DNA from: Moniliella sp. 'wahieum' | Lineage: Eukaryota; Basidiomycota; Moniliellomycetes; Moniliellales; Moniliellaceae | Length of the DNA stretch: 64,000 bases | Direction of reading: 5' to 3' | NCBI GenBank assembly: GCA_003971905.1 | Contig: RSEE01000011.1 | Location: 496,001 to 560,000 of the forward strand | Shown: piece by piece, positions 8,082 to 19,240 of the stretch | Layout: each line of letters begins with the position of its first letter | Position numbering within the stretch: the stretch's first letter is position 1 | Program-made: the position numbers and the translations under genes | The notes under the pieces: model-generated | What the model was told of the DNA's origin: nothing | Database searches by the model: none | What the model saw: the letters and a program-made list of their open reading frames with translations, nothing else

Positions 8082-11000
8082 ATGGCGCCTCCCAGCAAGC
8101 CTCTGTCGGCGAGCGCGTCTCATTCAACCCCAGGGAGGAGGGATGCACATCCACTGAGCGGCGTGGGGGGACGAGTGCGGCGGCGGCGAGCCAAAGCCTG
8201 CCCGCGGCGCCGCGCATTATGCTGCTCCCAAGAAGGCCGACCCCAAGGGCGATGGCAAGGCCGCTGAGGGCGCCCGAAGTCCAACCCTTGCTCCGCACGC
8301 TTTACACTGCTTCGTCGAGGAGGCTCCCGTTGCCGCCGATGCTCTGGCAGCCTACATCAACGAGCGCGGACTGCGCGTCCTCGACGCCGAGGGGATCACT
8401 GCCTCCCTCCTGGCTGCCTCCACGAACAAAAAATCGGCGCTGGAGCGCGAGGCTTCGGCAGTTGCACTGCAGACCATTGCTTACAAGTGTGCAGGGAAGA
8501 ACGCTGAACCGTTTGCACTGGGTGCAGAGCCGTGGCTGATGGACCTGCTTCCGCCCGCCCTCGACTTGTACGCTGACAAATCCGACTCGGTCCGTGAGGC
8601 GGCCGAACATGCCACTTCGGCCCTTGTCTCTCTCGTGCCCCCCGAGGGCGCACCCGACGTGCTCACCCGCCTCTACTCGATCTTGAAGGACGGTGCACCC
8701 AAGTGGCAGACCAAGGTGGGGACGCTAAAGTTGCTCTCGCGCCTGTCTGAGGCCGACTCGGAACAAATTGGCGAGGTTCTGGAAGACCTGATTCCTGTTC
8801 TAACCCATTCAATGCACGAAACCAAGGCCGAGGTATGTTCAGCCTGTTTGCCCTCCCCCTTCATCGACCTGTCCTAACCCTACCCTGTCTCCGTCCTTCC
8901 AGATCTCTAAGCAGGCTGTCAAGACGGCGACCAAGGTGTGCCAGAACACGTTGGAAAACAACGACCTCCGCCCTTTCATCCCCGACCTGGTGGGGTGCAT
9001 GAACAAGCCCGACACGGTGCCACAGTGCATCAAGAAATTGAGTTCGACCACCTTTGTGGCCGAGGTGACGGGCCCGGCGTTGGCGGTGATGGTACCGCTG
9101 TTGTCGCGTGCGCTTAACGAGCGTAACCAGACCGTGCAGCGCAGCACGGTAATTGTGGTTGAGAACCTGTGCAAGCTGGTGCGCGACCCACGCGAGGCCG
9201 CACGTTTCCTCCTGCTCTCACGCCTGGCGTGCAGCGGATCTACGACACGGCCTCCTTCCCGGAGGTACGGGAACACGCCAAGTCAGCGCTGGACACGTTG
9301 CATGCTGCACTGAAGGACCTGGAAGGTGCTGGAGCCGAGAAGGCACCCGAGAGCAAAGCCCAGGAGTTCGCCCAAGCCCAAAAGGCAGCTGTGGACACGA
9401 TCGTGGCCCAATTGGCTCCGGTCATGCCGGAAGGCACCCCGCTGGCAGCCGACAAGTGGGCCCAGGTTGGGATCCAGTACTTGGCCAACGTGATTGCACG
9501 TCTGTCGGCCAAGCGGATCGTGTACGAGGCTGCATGGAAGGAAACTTATGTCCTGCCCGTGTTGCGGCGTCTTTTGGGGGACGCCGCCAAGGCGGAGGAT
9601 GTGTGCGATGCGCTGCGCAAGCACTACGTTGCCTTGGACGAGGCCAAGTACGGCAAGGAGGAAGAAGACGACGAGGATATCGAGGGGGAGCAGTTGTGCA
9701 ACATCCAGTTCTCCCTTGCGTACGGTGGTCTGCTTCTGCTTAACCACACCACCCTGCGTCTGCACCGTGGCCACCGCTACGGTATTGTGGCCACGAACGG
9801 ATCGGGCAAGTCGACGCTGCTCAAGGCCATGCGGGACGGCAAGGTGGAGGGATACCCGACCCAAGATGTGCTGCGCACAATCATGGTGGAGCACTCGCTG
9901 CAGGGCGAAGATGGCAGTGTGCCAATCTTGCCATTTGTGCTGCACTCCAAGGGGATTGAAGGCAAGCCCGAAGCCGAGGTGCGCAGGCGTTGCGGGACGT
10001 TGGGTTTGACGATGAGCGCCAGACGCATCCCGTTGGCTCTCTTTCGGGTGGATGGAAGATGAAGTTGGAGCTGGCGCGTGCGATGCTGGTGGGCGCCGAC
10101 ATTCTTCTTCTGGATGAGCCGACGAACCACTTGGATGTCGGTTCGGTCGCCTGGCTGGAGAACTACCTCGTGTCCAACAAGAACATCACCGTCCTCACCG
10201 TCTCCCACGACTCGGGCTTCTTGGACAATGTGTGCACGGACATTATGCACTACGAAAACAAGAAAATCAAGTACTACAAGGGCAACCTCTCGGACTTTGT
10301 CGAGAAGAAGCCTGAGGCCAAGACGTTCTACTCGCTCAACGCGTCGGTTGTCAAGTTCAGCTTCCCCGAGCCGGGGCACCTGATGGGTGTGCGCAGTCAG
10401 ACGCGCACCATTCTCAAACTGTCCGACGTGACGTTCACCTACCCAGGGATGAAGAAGCCATCCATCTCGCATGCCTCGGCCGCTGTTAGCCTGTCGAGCC
10501 GGATTGGTGTGTTGGGCCCCAATGGTGCGGGCAAGTCGACGCTGATCAAGTGCTTGACGGGGGAGGTAGTGCCACAAGAGGGCAAGGTGGAGAAGCACCC
10601 GGCTTTGCGTGTGGCCATGATGGCCCAGCATGCCTTCCACCACTTGGAGCAGCACTTGGAAAAGACTCCGATCCAATACATTACCTGGCGTTTCCAGTCG
10701 GGCTCGGACCGTGAGCTGACGGAGAAGGCGACGCGCAAGATGACGTCCGAGGAGGAGGCGCAGATGGCCGTGCCAATCACGAGCAAGACGGGCGAGACGC
10801 GGCGGGTGGATTTCCTGGTGGGGCGGGCCAAGTTGAAGAAATCGTTCCAGTACGAGGTGAAATGGCAGGGTCTGCAGCACAAGTTCAACACGTGGATTCC
10901 GCGCGAGCGGCTGATTGAGCTGGGCTTTACCAAGCTCGTACAGCAATTTGACGACTTTGAGTCGTCTCGTGAGGGTGCGGGTGCCCGCGACTTGAGCCAG

Positions 11001-11635
11001 AAGGAGATCCGCAAGCACCTCGAAGCAGTGGGGCTGAACGGCGAGATTGCGGAGCACCACGAGATGGCGGGCCTGTCCGGCGGTCAAAAGGTCAAGGTGG
11101 TGCTGGCTGCCGCTCTGTGGAACAAGCCCCAAGTGTTGGTGCTGGACGAACCGACGAACTATTTGGACCGCGACACGCTCGGTGGCTTGGCCGTCGCCAT
11201 CAAGGAGTGGTCGGGCGCGGTGGTGCTGATCAGCCACAACATGGAGTTTGTCACGGCTCTTTGCTCGGAGATCTGGAACGTGGACAATGGTCAGATCACA
11301 AGCAAGACCAAGGTTGCGATTGATGATTCGCGCTTTGGTGAGGAAGGCGCCGAAACGCCCGACGGCACCACCCCATTGACCACCCCGGCTGCCAGCCGTC
11401 TGGCCAGCAAGGCTGGCACCCGCTCGCCTCGGCTGCACCTTCGGCCATGGGCACCCCGATCCCCAGTGACGAGGAGAAGGGAGACGATATGAGCAAGCTC
11501 AAGGCCAAGGCTCCCAAGAAGAAAAAGATGACCCGTAACGAGAAGAAGGCACAGGAAGAACGCCGCCGGTTGCGTAAGACCAAGTGGCTCATCGAGGGCG
11601 GCGAGCGCGAGCCCGATACGGACGACGACGCTTAG
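8082..11635 (+). CDS. TEF3: Translation elongation factor 3 (eEF3), ABC-F ATPase
   Basis: Fungal-specific ribosome-bound ATPase that helps E-site tRNA release. In order: N-terminal HEAT repeats (NKKSALEREASAVALQTIAY, KWQTKVGTLKLLSRLS); four-helix region; ABC1 with Walker A TNGSGKST near 9795, signature SLSGGWKMKLELARAML and LLLDEPTNHLD; ABC2 with GPNGAGKST near 10520, signature LSGGQKVKV and VLDEPTNYLD. A chromo-like insert (FQYEVKWQGLQHKFNTWIP) lies inside ABC2, the eEF3 hallmark. The basic tail is KAPKKKKMTRNEKKAQEERR. An intron spans 8833-8902 (GTATGT, CTAAC branch, CAG; 70 nt). Frames change near 8200, 9215, 10000 and 11415 although domain order is complete, so these look like base-level indels. 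ATG 8082 (MAPPSK) is the best start but is out of frame with the HEAT region, so it is uncertain. Confidence 0.95.
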
Positions 11636-11875
11636 CTTTCCTCCCCTTCTTTGTCTCTTTTCCCTTTCCCTTTCCCTACCGCTCCGAAAAAGGCCTGTGC
11701 AAGGCCGCATGATTGCCTCTGTATTCCCTCCCCATCTTCCATGGTATCTTCTCACTATGCATGCACTCTCTGAAGAAGCACGCAAATGTACAAACGCGGT
11801 AACTACTAAGAGAAACGATGGACGACCTGTGGATAGCATAACCTTGGGAACAGAACATGGTCTGTCGGCAGAGAA

Positions 11876-11880
11876 GAGGC
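11876..11880. repeat. 5-bp target-site duplication, left copy
   Basis: GAGGC directly before the left LTR; the same five bases follow the right LTR at 13297-13301. Confidence 0.85.
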
Positions 11881-12120
11881 TGTTGGCCTAGGGAGCCGGA
11901 CGGGCAGAAGGATGAGGAGAAGGTGATGGATTGGAGCCAGAGTTGGGTCTGGGTACAGAGGCATCTATATAGGAGGCTGGACTAGGCACAGGGACAGTGA
12001 GTCACACAGGAGAGAGTGCAGGGCACAGGGACAGTGACACGCAGGGACGTCAGCGTGGAAGCCGATGGAACCGAGGCGAACCTGGTCTACCGACTGGGAG
12101 CCAGAGGATCACAGTCAACA
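11881..12120 (+). repeat. Left LTR, 240 bp
   Basis: Starts TGTTGGCCTAGGGAGCC and ends GATCACAGTCAACA. It contains CTATATAGG near 11964, a likely promoter, followed by CACAGGGACAGTGA repeats. No mismatch to the right copy was seen. Confidence 0.88.
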
Positions 12121-12840
12121 CCCCGCTGGCCAGGGAACCCGGAGACATCGGTTGTGGGATGAGCTCCTGCCAGTGGATGTAGAGAGGGGAGGACTTGAGT
12201 GGCAACCGGGACGAATGGCCTGGAGTTGTGCATGGCCACACGACTGGCCTACACCCCCGCTGTCAGGATGACACCTGAACGAGCCGAGCGCTTGTGGTTG
12301 GTGTATTGTGCGACCGCCAGATGCTTGTAGAAGTCTTAGAAGTAAAAGTAGTAGGGGTTGCGCCCCGAAGCGATTTGGTGGGCAAAAGTAAAAAGCACCA
12401 GTTATAGGTGTAGTGAAAGAAAATTGGAAACTTGGAGTAAATGCGGTCCAAGGTCGTTTGGCATCAAATTTGATGCGTTTGGTAGTTGTTTGGTTCCGCA
12501 TGCCTGGTGCCAGTGGGGTCCATTGGGCATGGGAAATGAACGGGCGCTATGCGTCAACCGTCTTGATCTGTTTGGGTTCTCTTTGTTGTTGAAAAAGAGG
12601 AGTGGAAGAAGTTGGGTGACCACCCCCCCCCATCCTTTCCCCAGGTGCCCCGGATGAATTGGCAATCCGGGCGTGTAGCCGTGGGTGGGGCACTTGATGA
12701 GCAGCCACCCCCGCTTTCTGCGATTCGCCTGCGCCGTTTTGTCGTTGGAGGAATTTCGTCTCGTTGACGATACCCGACACGTTTTGTTCCGTCGTGTGTT
12801 GTCCCTAAAATCATTGCCCCATCTGTGGGGGACGAGTGTG

Positions 12841-12940
12841 CCGATTGTGGCGGTAGTATGCCGATTGTGGCGGTAGTATGCCGATTGTGGCGGTAGTATG
12901 CCGATTGTGGCGGTAAGGTGCCGATTGTGGCGGTGGTTGT
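12841..12940 (+). repeat. Five 20-bp tandem repeats inside the element
   Basis: Five contiguous 20-bp units of CCGATTGTGGCGGTAGTATG. The first three are identical and the last two vary in the final bases. No spacers of CRISPR type are present. It belongs to the element interior; function unknown. Confidence 0.9.
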
Positions 12941-13056
12941 GTTGGGCGGGAGGACGGGTGTGTCTTGTGGGCTTGGCGGCTTAGCTTGGGCTTGTAGGCT
13001 TGGGGGTGGGCTTGCTTGAAGAGCGCTCCCCTTCCGGGGGGATCAGATTGTAACTC

Positions 13057-13296
13057 TGTTGGCCTAGGGAGCCGGACGGGCAGAAGGATGAGGAGAAGGT
13101 GATGGATTGGAGCCAGAGTTGGGTCTGGGTACAGAGGCATCTATATAGGAGGCTGGACTAGGCACAGGGACAGTGAGTCACACAGGAGAGAGTGCAGGGC
13201 ACAGGGACAGTGACACGCAGGGACGTCAGCGTGGAAGCCGATGGAACCGAGGCGAACCTGGTCTACCGACTGGGAGCCAGAGGATCACAGTCAACA
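13057..13296 (+). repeat. Right LTR, 240 bp
   Basis: Same sequence as 11881-12120. Immediately followed by the second GAGGC target duplication (13297-13301). Confidence 0.88.
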
Positions 13297-13460
13297 GAGG
13301 CTGCAGACCAAGTAGCATTGGCGGCAAAGATGAAACGATGACATAAACACGAACAGACCCAGGACAGAATAGACAGAGGCGAGACAGAAGTGCAGAAGCG
13401 AGGCGGAACAGTACGCAACATGAAAAGCAGACGGGGAAAAACATGCTCGTTGGGGCATAC

Positions 13461-16291
13461 TCAGTGGTCCAAGTGGCCATAGCGGGTTGGATAGTGGTCG
13501 TAGCCCGGAGGCGAGGCCGAGCTCGAGGTAGGAAGCAACGCAGAACGCTCGGATTGTGCCAGGGCGGCTGGGGTCGAGTCCAAGGGGTCGCGTGTGTCCG
13601 AGTTGGAGTGGGAATGGGAATGGGAATGCGAGCCCGCCAGCAACATACTTTCCCGCGGTGAGTGGTGGTCCAAGTCGGAGATGGACGCCGTCAGCGAACA
13701 CATCGAGCTGCATCGCCCGAGGGAGGATGGAAGGACGAGGGGGGCGCAGACGGCTGCACTACCCGTCCTTGTCCGGCCGGTACAGACGATACCAACTCCC
13801 CGAGAGCGACGCGGGGGTTGCCCCAGGCCGGTCAGAGTCAGCGAGCTGCCCCCCTTGCGCTAACGAGGTTAGCCCATCGTCTCGATCCAGCAGGTGGTCC
13901 AGTGAGTGGGGAGAGCGCGACTCGTGCGAAGGGACCGCCCCATACTGAGGATCGGCAAACGGCCCTGCTTGTGCTTCAGGAGCAGAAGCGAGGAAGGCAG
14001 CTTGGTCGCCATTGACTGGGGGCGGGTAGTACTGCCCGGCAGTATACGGGTTACCTTGCCCGTACATTTGCTCTGCACCCACGTCTCCATTCCAGCCAGC
14101 GTACTCTCTCCCAGCTGCTGACCCTGTCGCAGCCAAAGCCGGGTCTTGGGGTAATGGCCCTCGGAACTGTATGGATCGGCGCCAGGGCCATAGAGTGCAC
14201 TCCAGTGGGGCTCCGATACGTTGGCCTCAACGTCATTTGCTCCGTGAGCAACAGGTGCAGCCGCCGTAGATTCCATTTCCCGGCCACCCGTGCCAGGTTC
14301 ATCCTCTTCCTCGTCGAGGTAAGGGTCGTGACCATGCCCTGAACTCCCCGTAACACCCGCAGGAGCAAAGAGACGGTCTAACCGCGCATGTGGGCGACGG
14401 AAGCCAAGGGCGGCGATCGCCTTACCAAACGGTCCACGGGGCTGATCCTTATCATCGAAATTGGCCAGGGCGGCAGCATCGGCATCGGCGATGCGGTTGC
14501 GCGAGCGCTTACGCCAAACAAGCAGCAAAGCAAGAGGATCGCAGCCCCGGCCACTCCGCCCACTGTGCCACCCGCAATCGCACCTGCGTTTGAAGAGTGG
14601 TTCCCATTGCCCCCACCACCGCCATCGGCAAGCCCTCCCTGTTGTGGGTCTCCCTTGCCACCTTTTCCACCCTTACCACCCCCACCATCCACGACGACGG
14701 CTGTAGAGGTCAAAACCTCGGTCGAGGGATTAATCGTTGTGACCCCAGGAATAGTCGTTCCGGGGACAACAACGACCGAAGTAAGTGTTTCCACACTTGC
14801 GCCAGAGGGAAGTGCAGCTGACGCCGTGAGGGTTTCCGTGACGATTTGCCCGCTCACGGTAGTGCAGGAGGGCGTAGAGAAGATTGTGGTATACGGTACC
14901 AAGGTGGTCTCAACAGAAATACTGTCGGCCCGCGGATTAATCTGGACAGTCCGGCGGGCCCCAAGCCAGGGAGTGGGTGCAGGAGCACGACGATTATTGT
15001 TGTTCGATCCTGAACCCGAACCATTGTTGTTTGGACCCGCCACCGCCAGAGCTTCCCCCATTGTCAGCGGAGGTGTTGCCCGTGCCATCTCCGGTCGACG
15101 TTCGGTCTCCGCTTCCCCCACGAGTAGACGTCTGCCCCCCGTTGCCGTCGGAAGTAGTGTCTCCTCCATTGCCATTAGATGTTTGTCCCCCGTTGCCGCC
15201 CGAGGTCGTTCCTCCTCCTCCAGAGGTATTTCCATTCCCACTGCCATCCCCATCACCGGTACTGTGGGTCGAGGTAGGCTGGACAGAGGTCGTGGGCCGC
15301 TGTGAGGTGGTAGGCTGTTGCGAGGTGGTAGGCCGTTGCGAGGTGGTGGGCCGTTGCGAGGTGGTAGGCTCTTGGGACGTGGTAGGCCGCCGGGACGTGG
15401 TGGGCTCTTGGGATGTGGTGGGCTCTTGGGACGTGGTGGGACGTTGCGAAGTGGTAGGCTGTTGCGAAGTGGTGGGCTGATGCGAAGTGGTAGGCTGTTG
15501 AGAAGTAGTAGGACGCTGAGAGGTAGTTGGCTGGCTGGACGTAGTGGGGTGAGACGAGGTAGTGGGCTGGAACGAAGTCGTGGGCTGAGACGATGTCGTG
15601 GGTTGAGACGATGTTGTGGGCCGCTCCGAGGTAGTGGGCTGAGACGATGTCGTGGGTTGAGACGATGTTGTGGGCCGCTCCGAGGTAGTGGGCTGAGACG
15701 AGGTTGTAGGTTGGGACGAGGTTGTAGGTTGGGACGAGGTCGTAGGTTGAGACGAGGTCGTAGGTTGAGACGAGGTTGTAAGTTGGGACGATGTTGTAGG
15801 TTGGGACGATGTTGTAGGTTGGGACGATGTTGTGGGTTGCTCGGAGGTGGTGGGCTGGGACGACGTGGTGGGCTGGCTGGAGGTGGGGAAGATGAGGTGC
15901 CAGGGATGGATGTGGGGCGCGTGGAGGAGGTGGGGGGAGACGACGTGGGGGTGGATGTGGATGCAGGTGAAGAGGACGCAGGGACAGACGCGGAGGGAGA
16001 AGTGGATGCAGAAGCGGAGGCAGAAGCGGAGGCAGAAGTGGATGCGGGAGCGGAGGAAGAAGCGGACGGAGGGTGGCAGAGTCAGGCGAGCTGCTGGCGG
16101 GAGGGGAGGAGGAGGAGGGGGCAGGGGGGAGGAAGGAAGGACACGTACGAGCTGCTGCTCGGCGCGGCAGACGTCTGGGCAGGAGAGGAGGATGGGGCGG
16201 AGAGGGTGTGGGTGATGAGGGAGGTTGGTAGTACGTGGCCACCGCCACCGTGCGCCGCAAGACGCCATGGTGGGCGAGCGGCAGAGGACAA
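13461..16291 (-). CDS. Mucin-like single-pass membrane protein with SKG6-type transmembrane segment
   Basis: Likely a cell-surface sensor or wall-anchored mucin of the Msb2/Mid2/Skg6 kind; partner unknown. From the N-terminus: a Ser/Ala/Pro-rich stretch; about 35 hexapeptides TTS(S/Q)QP coded at 15262-15890; a Gly/Asn/Ser-rich spacer; a Thr/Val-rich stalk (PYTTIFSTPSCTTVSGQIV); a poly-Gly/Lys loop; then AGAIAGGTVGGVAGAAILLL, a typical SKG6 transmembrane helix, followed by WRKRSRNR. The cytoplasmic tail of about 300 residues is acidic and Ser-rich and ends YDHYPTRYGHLDH. The frame changes near 16075, 15885, 15100, 14500, 14050 and 13740, but each piece continues the previous one. The start is unresolved: no frame at 16200-16590 shows a clean signal peptide. 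Convergent with eEF3 across the LTR element. Confidence 0.7.
15262..15890 (-). repeat. About 35 units of an 18-bp repeat coding TTS(S/Q)(Q/R/E)P
   Basis: Uninterrupted array read on the minus strand as TTSSQP, TTSQRP, TTSQEP and similar. It is potential O-glycosylation substrate in the ectodomain. All other frames are also open here, which explains several long spurious ORFs on both strands. Confidence 0.9.
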
Positions 16292-16709
16292 GGAGGTGGT
16301 GGTGGGAGCCTTCGCTCCGTGCCTTCTGCTCGGCGGCCGCCACCCACATTCTGCCCACGAGCCACTGCGGGCCGGTGGCTGAGCTCAGCAGCACAGCCTC
16401 TGCGCGGAGCAAGTGTGGCGGCAGGCGGCGGGTCGGCGGAAGTCCGTGATATGTGGGTGATGTGATTTGCACTGGTCCGATCGAACGGGCGCTAAAGTTC
16501 GGCTGCCCCCGTGCTGCCCAGCGGATGAATTTTTCTTCTGCCGGCGCTCCCAGCCTCAGATCGAGGGGCTCGATGGACGAGGTGGCCACCCCGAACTCAT
16601 CGGGCTCGGCGTCATCGCGTCATCGATCATCGACCATCTGCTTCCTTCAAGTCGGTTTGTGCCCGAGGGGCGCACATGCATTTTTTTCACAGTACGGCCG
16701 GACTGTATC

Positions 16710-16750
16710 TGACTAGTGACTAGTGACTAGTGAGTACTGACTAGTGACTG
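16710..16750. promoter_or_regulatory. TGACTAG heptamer array, about six units
   Basis: Six consecutive 7-nt units, four TGACTAG, one TGAGTAC and a final partial TGACTG, upstream of the mucin-receptor gene. The same heptamer occurs at 7882 and inverted at 41999. Confidence 0.5.
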
Positions 16751-17700
16751 CCACTATTGAATTTGGGGGGACAAATATAAATTGGCGAGCCAGCCTCGCG
16801 TTGTTCTTCCTTTCCTTGCCAACCAACTAAGCTGTGTTCCTCCCGTCTATACAACAACGCAGTCATGAATTGTATCAACAACACACATGGGCAAAAGCAG
16901 AGCTGCCTTGACCGGCTTGACCAAAGAAAACGCCACAAACGAGGGGGCAATATACTCTGAAAACAGTCTCTGACAACAGCACAAACAGAACCAAAACACA
17001 AAACGTGTTACGGGCGCTCCGGTTATCTCAGGACGCTGAGCCCCGTATGTCATATAGACATCTCGTCCAACACACGTCAGTCCCGTTAGACTAGTGAAAG
17101 AGAGCCTGCGGACACCTTATCCATGCTGCGGATATCATCCGCGGCCCCGCCATGGTCGACGCATTGGTACGAACCTTTTTGTGCTTAGCCTGAGAGCTGA
17201 GGCTCAGCGCTCATCGATCTCATCGAGCCCAGTCTTGGCAGAGCCCTTCCTGCTGCGCCCGATTAGGCACGCAGGTTCAGCGCCTTTTAGAGCACGGGCT
17301 GCGTATTAGTCTTACCTCTCTGGAAAGATCCTGATATTCACCCAGTTACACATTATATTCCGCCTTCTACCACCCTTATGAATTTACGACTCACGTCGAT
17401 TACACTGCGACCCGCGGTTACTCTCAGTAGCGCTCGCTCTTCATTAAAGCTCTCCGTCTGATTATTACCGCGTTACCCCGGAGTTCCTTGACCCCTTCAA
17501 TTGGTCTGAGATCTGACGTCCTACGTACGCGCTCCTACCTCGGAGGGTCTGAACTGCGGCCTTTGCACGCAGACAGCCTCCCAAACTAGAAGCTCTCTCC
17601 CTTGCCTCGACGCCGCTAGGTCCACCCAGGATATGAAGCAGGACCTAACGTAATAGTACGTGGCTCCGATTGACCATCCAAGGGTTTGTCCATTATACAT

Positions 17701-17710
17701 CACGTGCACC
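17701..17710. promoter_or_regulatory. CACGTGCACC element
   Basis: Copy of the 10-mer seen at 4322, 56605 and 59023, here in the gene-poor region with no assigned target gene. Confidence 0.3.
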
Positions 17711-17800
17711 CAAAATCAATTTATAGGGCGTCTGCAAAGCCAAAGGAAGGAAAGGCCAGTAGAAATGATGCAAGAGCCGGAAGAGAAATAGGTTCGTGAC

Positions 17801-17956
17801 GGAAAGGTCCGTAAGGGAAAGGTCCATGAGAAAAAATCCGTATTAATAAAAGGGAACCATGAAAAGGTCCGAAAAGGAAATGAGGGAGGTCCGTCAAAGT
17901 AAAGGAGCCTTTGTACCAACAAGAACGCTTTGTGGGGGAAGGAGATTAGAGGTCCG
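17801..17956 (+). repeat. AGGTCC-rich, purine-biased degenerate repeat
   Basis: AGGTCC occurs at 17805, 17820, 17865, 17887 and 17950, most followed by G or A and preceded by a purine tract (GGAAAGGTCC, GAAAAGGTCC). Spacing is irregular (15-63 bases). The plus strand is strongly A/G-biased. Confidence 0.5.
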
Positions 17957-19037
17957 ACATAACAGAGAGGCGGTGATCAATATTCTAGGCTGTTGGTTGT
18001 TGAGCACACCACACACACATACTATACCCTTACTTTACCTTCTCCAATGGGGGCACCCGGGGAGGAAATAAAAGAGGGCACTTCGGTTAAAGGAGAGCCA
18101 GTCACCTGCCCATCATTCCACGGGCTGTTGTTGTGTGTACCTGTAGTAGGCACCGTCGCCACTGTGGAATCAATGGAAGGACCACGGGTACTAATTCACG
18201 ATTGGTTCTTCCGACCCACCTGCGCTGATCCACATGGGCGTCACCGAGGTTGGAGCACATGGGACAGCCGGTGGTACCACCGACTACATGCTCAGTTTCC
18301 AGAGCCTTGGGGTCGAGCGTGTCGGAGAGCTCGATGGTGCACAGCAGAAACGGAGACGAGGATCGAGGTGGAACTGTTGTTGGCGATGGGCATCAATCTG
18401 GCTCTAGGCGGCGGAGCCCCACTTCACGAGTGCCCTGGGACAAGCGTTGCTTGAAGCGGGTTCAACGACCGGCTTCTGGGGCCCCGTCGTTGTCGTTATC
18501 GGACTTTGCCCTGGGGGGAAATCGCAACAGAGGTGGCGGTCATGAATGTGCGCGTGGGGGGAGAGGGTATGGTCGCCAAGAAGCAAAAACAGGGGGAGGG
18601 CAGTAATGTGTATGCAGGTGTATCTGCCAGAGCATGCACCTGTGGTGAGCGAGGCATGCCAAAAATAGAGGGCGGAGGGCAGAGGGCAGACAAGATATTA
18701 TTGCCAAGCCTGGTGCCGTTAATCCTGGCTGTGCTGGTCGCGGGGGCGAACATATGCGTTTGGGAACTGGGCAGAGACTGGGGCTGGGGCTGGATCAGGG
18801 TGCATGTGAGACCGTCGTACAAGTCACTCCTCACTCAGTACCTGGTACTCGGGACTCAGTACGTCGTTGGGGCCAGACACTGGTTCGCAGACCTCGCATC
18901 TTCTGCCTTCCATCTGTGATCTTGGTGAAGGAGCGGAGGGGAGCAGGAGCAGCGCCGACACTGCGCTAGTCCCTGCTAGCCCTGCCCTCTTCGCCGCGCC
19001 AGTCTGGCCCAGTGGAGCAATCTATCGACGGCTCCCC

Positions 19038-19051
19038 ATCACGTGATGTCA
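19038..19051. promoter_or_regulatory. ATCACGTGATGTCA element
   Basis: Contains the palindrome ATCACGTGAT plus TGTCA. The identical 14-mer occurs at 58939-58952. It lies 190 bases before the BUD4-like ATG. Confidence 0.45.
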
Positions 19052-19078
19052 ATTTCAGTATTTTAGTGCCCCCACCCT

Positions 19079-19094
19079 TGATGCATGATGCGTG
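19079..19094. promoter_or_regulatory. TGATGCA heptamer array, two units
   Basis: TGATGCATGATGCGTG, about 150 bases upstream of the BUD4-like ATG. Same family as 23912, 42165, 42837, 54688 and 58988. Confidence 0.45.
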
Positions 19095-19240
19095 GTGATC
19101 GATGAGATAACGTTCGAGAGTCCACAGGAGTCCACCCCCCTGGTAGAGTCTACGCCAACCCACGGCCACCATCCTAAACTTCTGTACCTTCTTTTTTTTT
19201 CTTTGGGCGAACACACCACCATTGCACACCCACCATCCCC

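Larger units (their letters stand above)
11881..13296 (+). mobile_element. Short non-autonomous LTR retrotransposon (TRIM-like)
   Basis: Two direct repeats of 240 bp, apparently identical by eye, begin TGTTG and end CAACA, the TG...CA ends expected of LTRs. They flank a 936-bp interior and are bracketed by a perfect 5-bp duplication GAGGC. The interior has no recognisable gag, protease, reverse transcriptase or integrase, so the element would need an autonomous partner; superfamily cannot be assigned. Identical LTRs suggest recent insertion. It lies between the convergent 3' ends of eEF3 (11635) and the mucin receptor (13461), where it harms neither. TATATAGG inside each LTR suggests plus-strand transcription. 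No clear primer-binding site matching a tRNA in this window was found. Confidence 0.85.
16751..19037. other. Gene-poor region of about 2.3 kb
   Basis: Distinctly lower GC than the flanks between about 16.8 and 18.0 kb. It holds only short ORFs with no recognisable domain. An AGGTCC-rich purine stretch lies at 17801-17956. At 18.1-18.9 kb some frames look weakly coding, including a hydrophobic run LPSLVPLILAVLVAGANICV, but no frame can be followed. No rRNA, tRNA or riboswitch was recognised. Candidate origins or a decayed element cannot be excluded. Confidence 0.5.

Noticed and set aside
9777-11438. A 553-codon minus-strand ORF across eEF3
   Set aside because: It is the exact antisense of the strongly conserved eEF3 ABC domains. 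High GC and codon bias keep this frame open.
12841-12940. CRISPR array
   Set aside because: Units are contiguous 20-mers with no spacers, inside an LTR element of a eukaryote.
15318-16382. Plus-strand 354-codon Gly/Arg-rich ORF
   Set aside because: Shadow of the 18-bp mucin repeat, which is open in all frames.
14994-16589. A single 531-codon ORF taken as the whole mucin gene
   Set aside because: Its N-terminal 240 residues are Arg/Leu/His-rich out-of-frame translation. The Ser/Ala-rich stretch continuous with the repeats lies in another frame, and the membrane helix in a third.
17150-17350. Possible TPP riboswitch (CTGAGA box near 17190)
   Set aside because: The paired ACCTGATCTGG-type helix and P3/P5 partners are absent, and no thiamine gene follows.
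18506-18919. ORF with a hydrophobic run in the gene-poor region
   Set aside because: No start context, no family resemblance, and surrounding frames are not coding-like.
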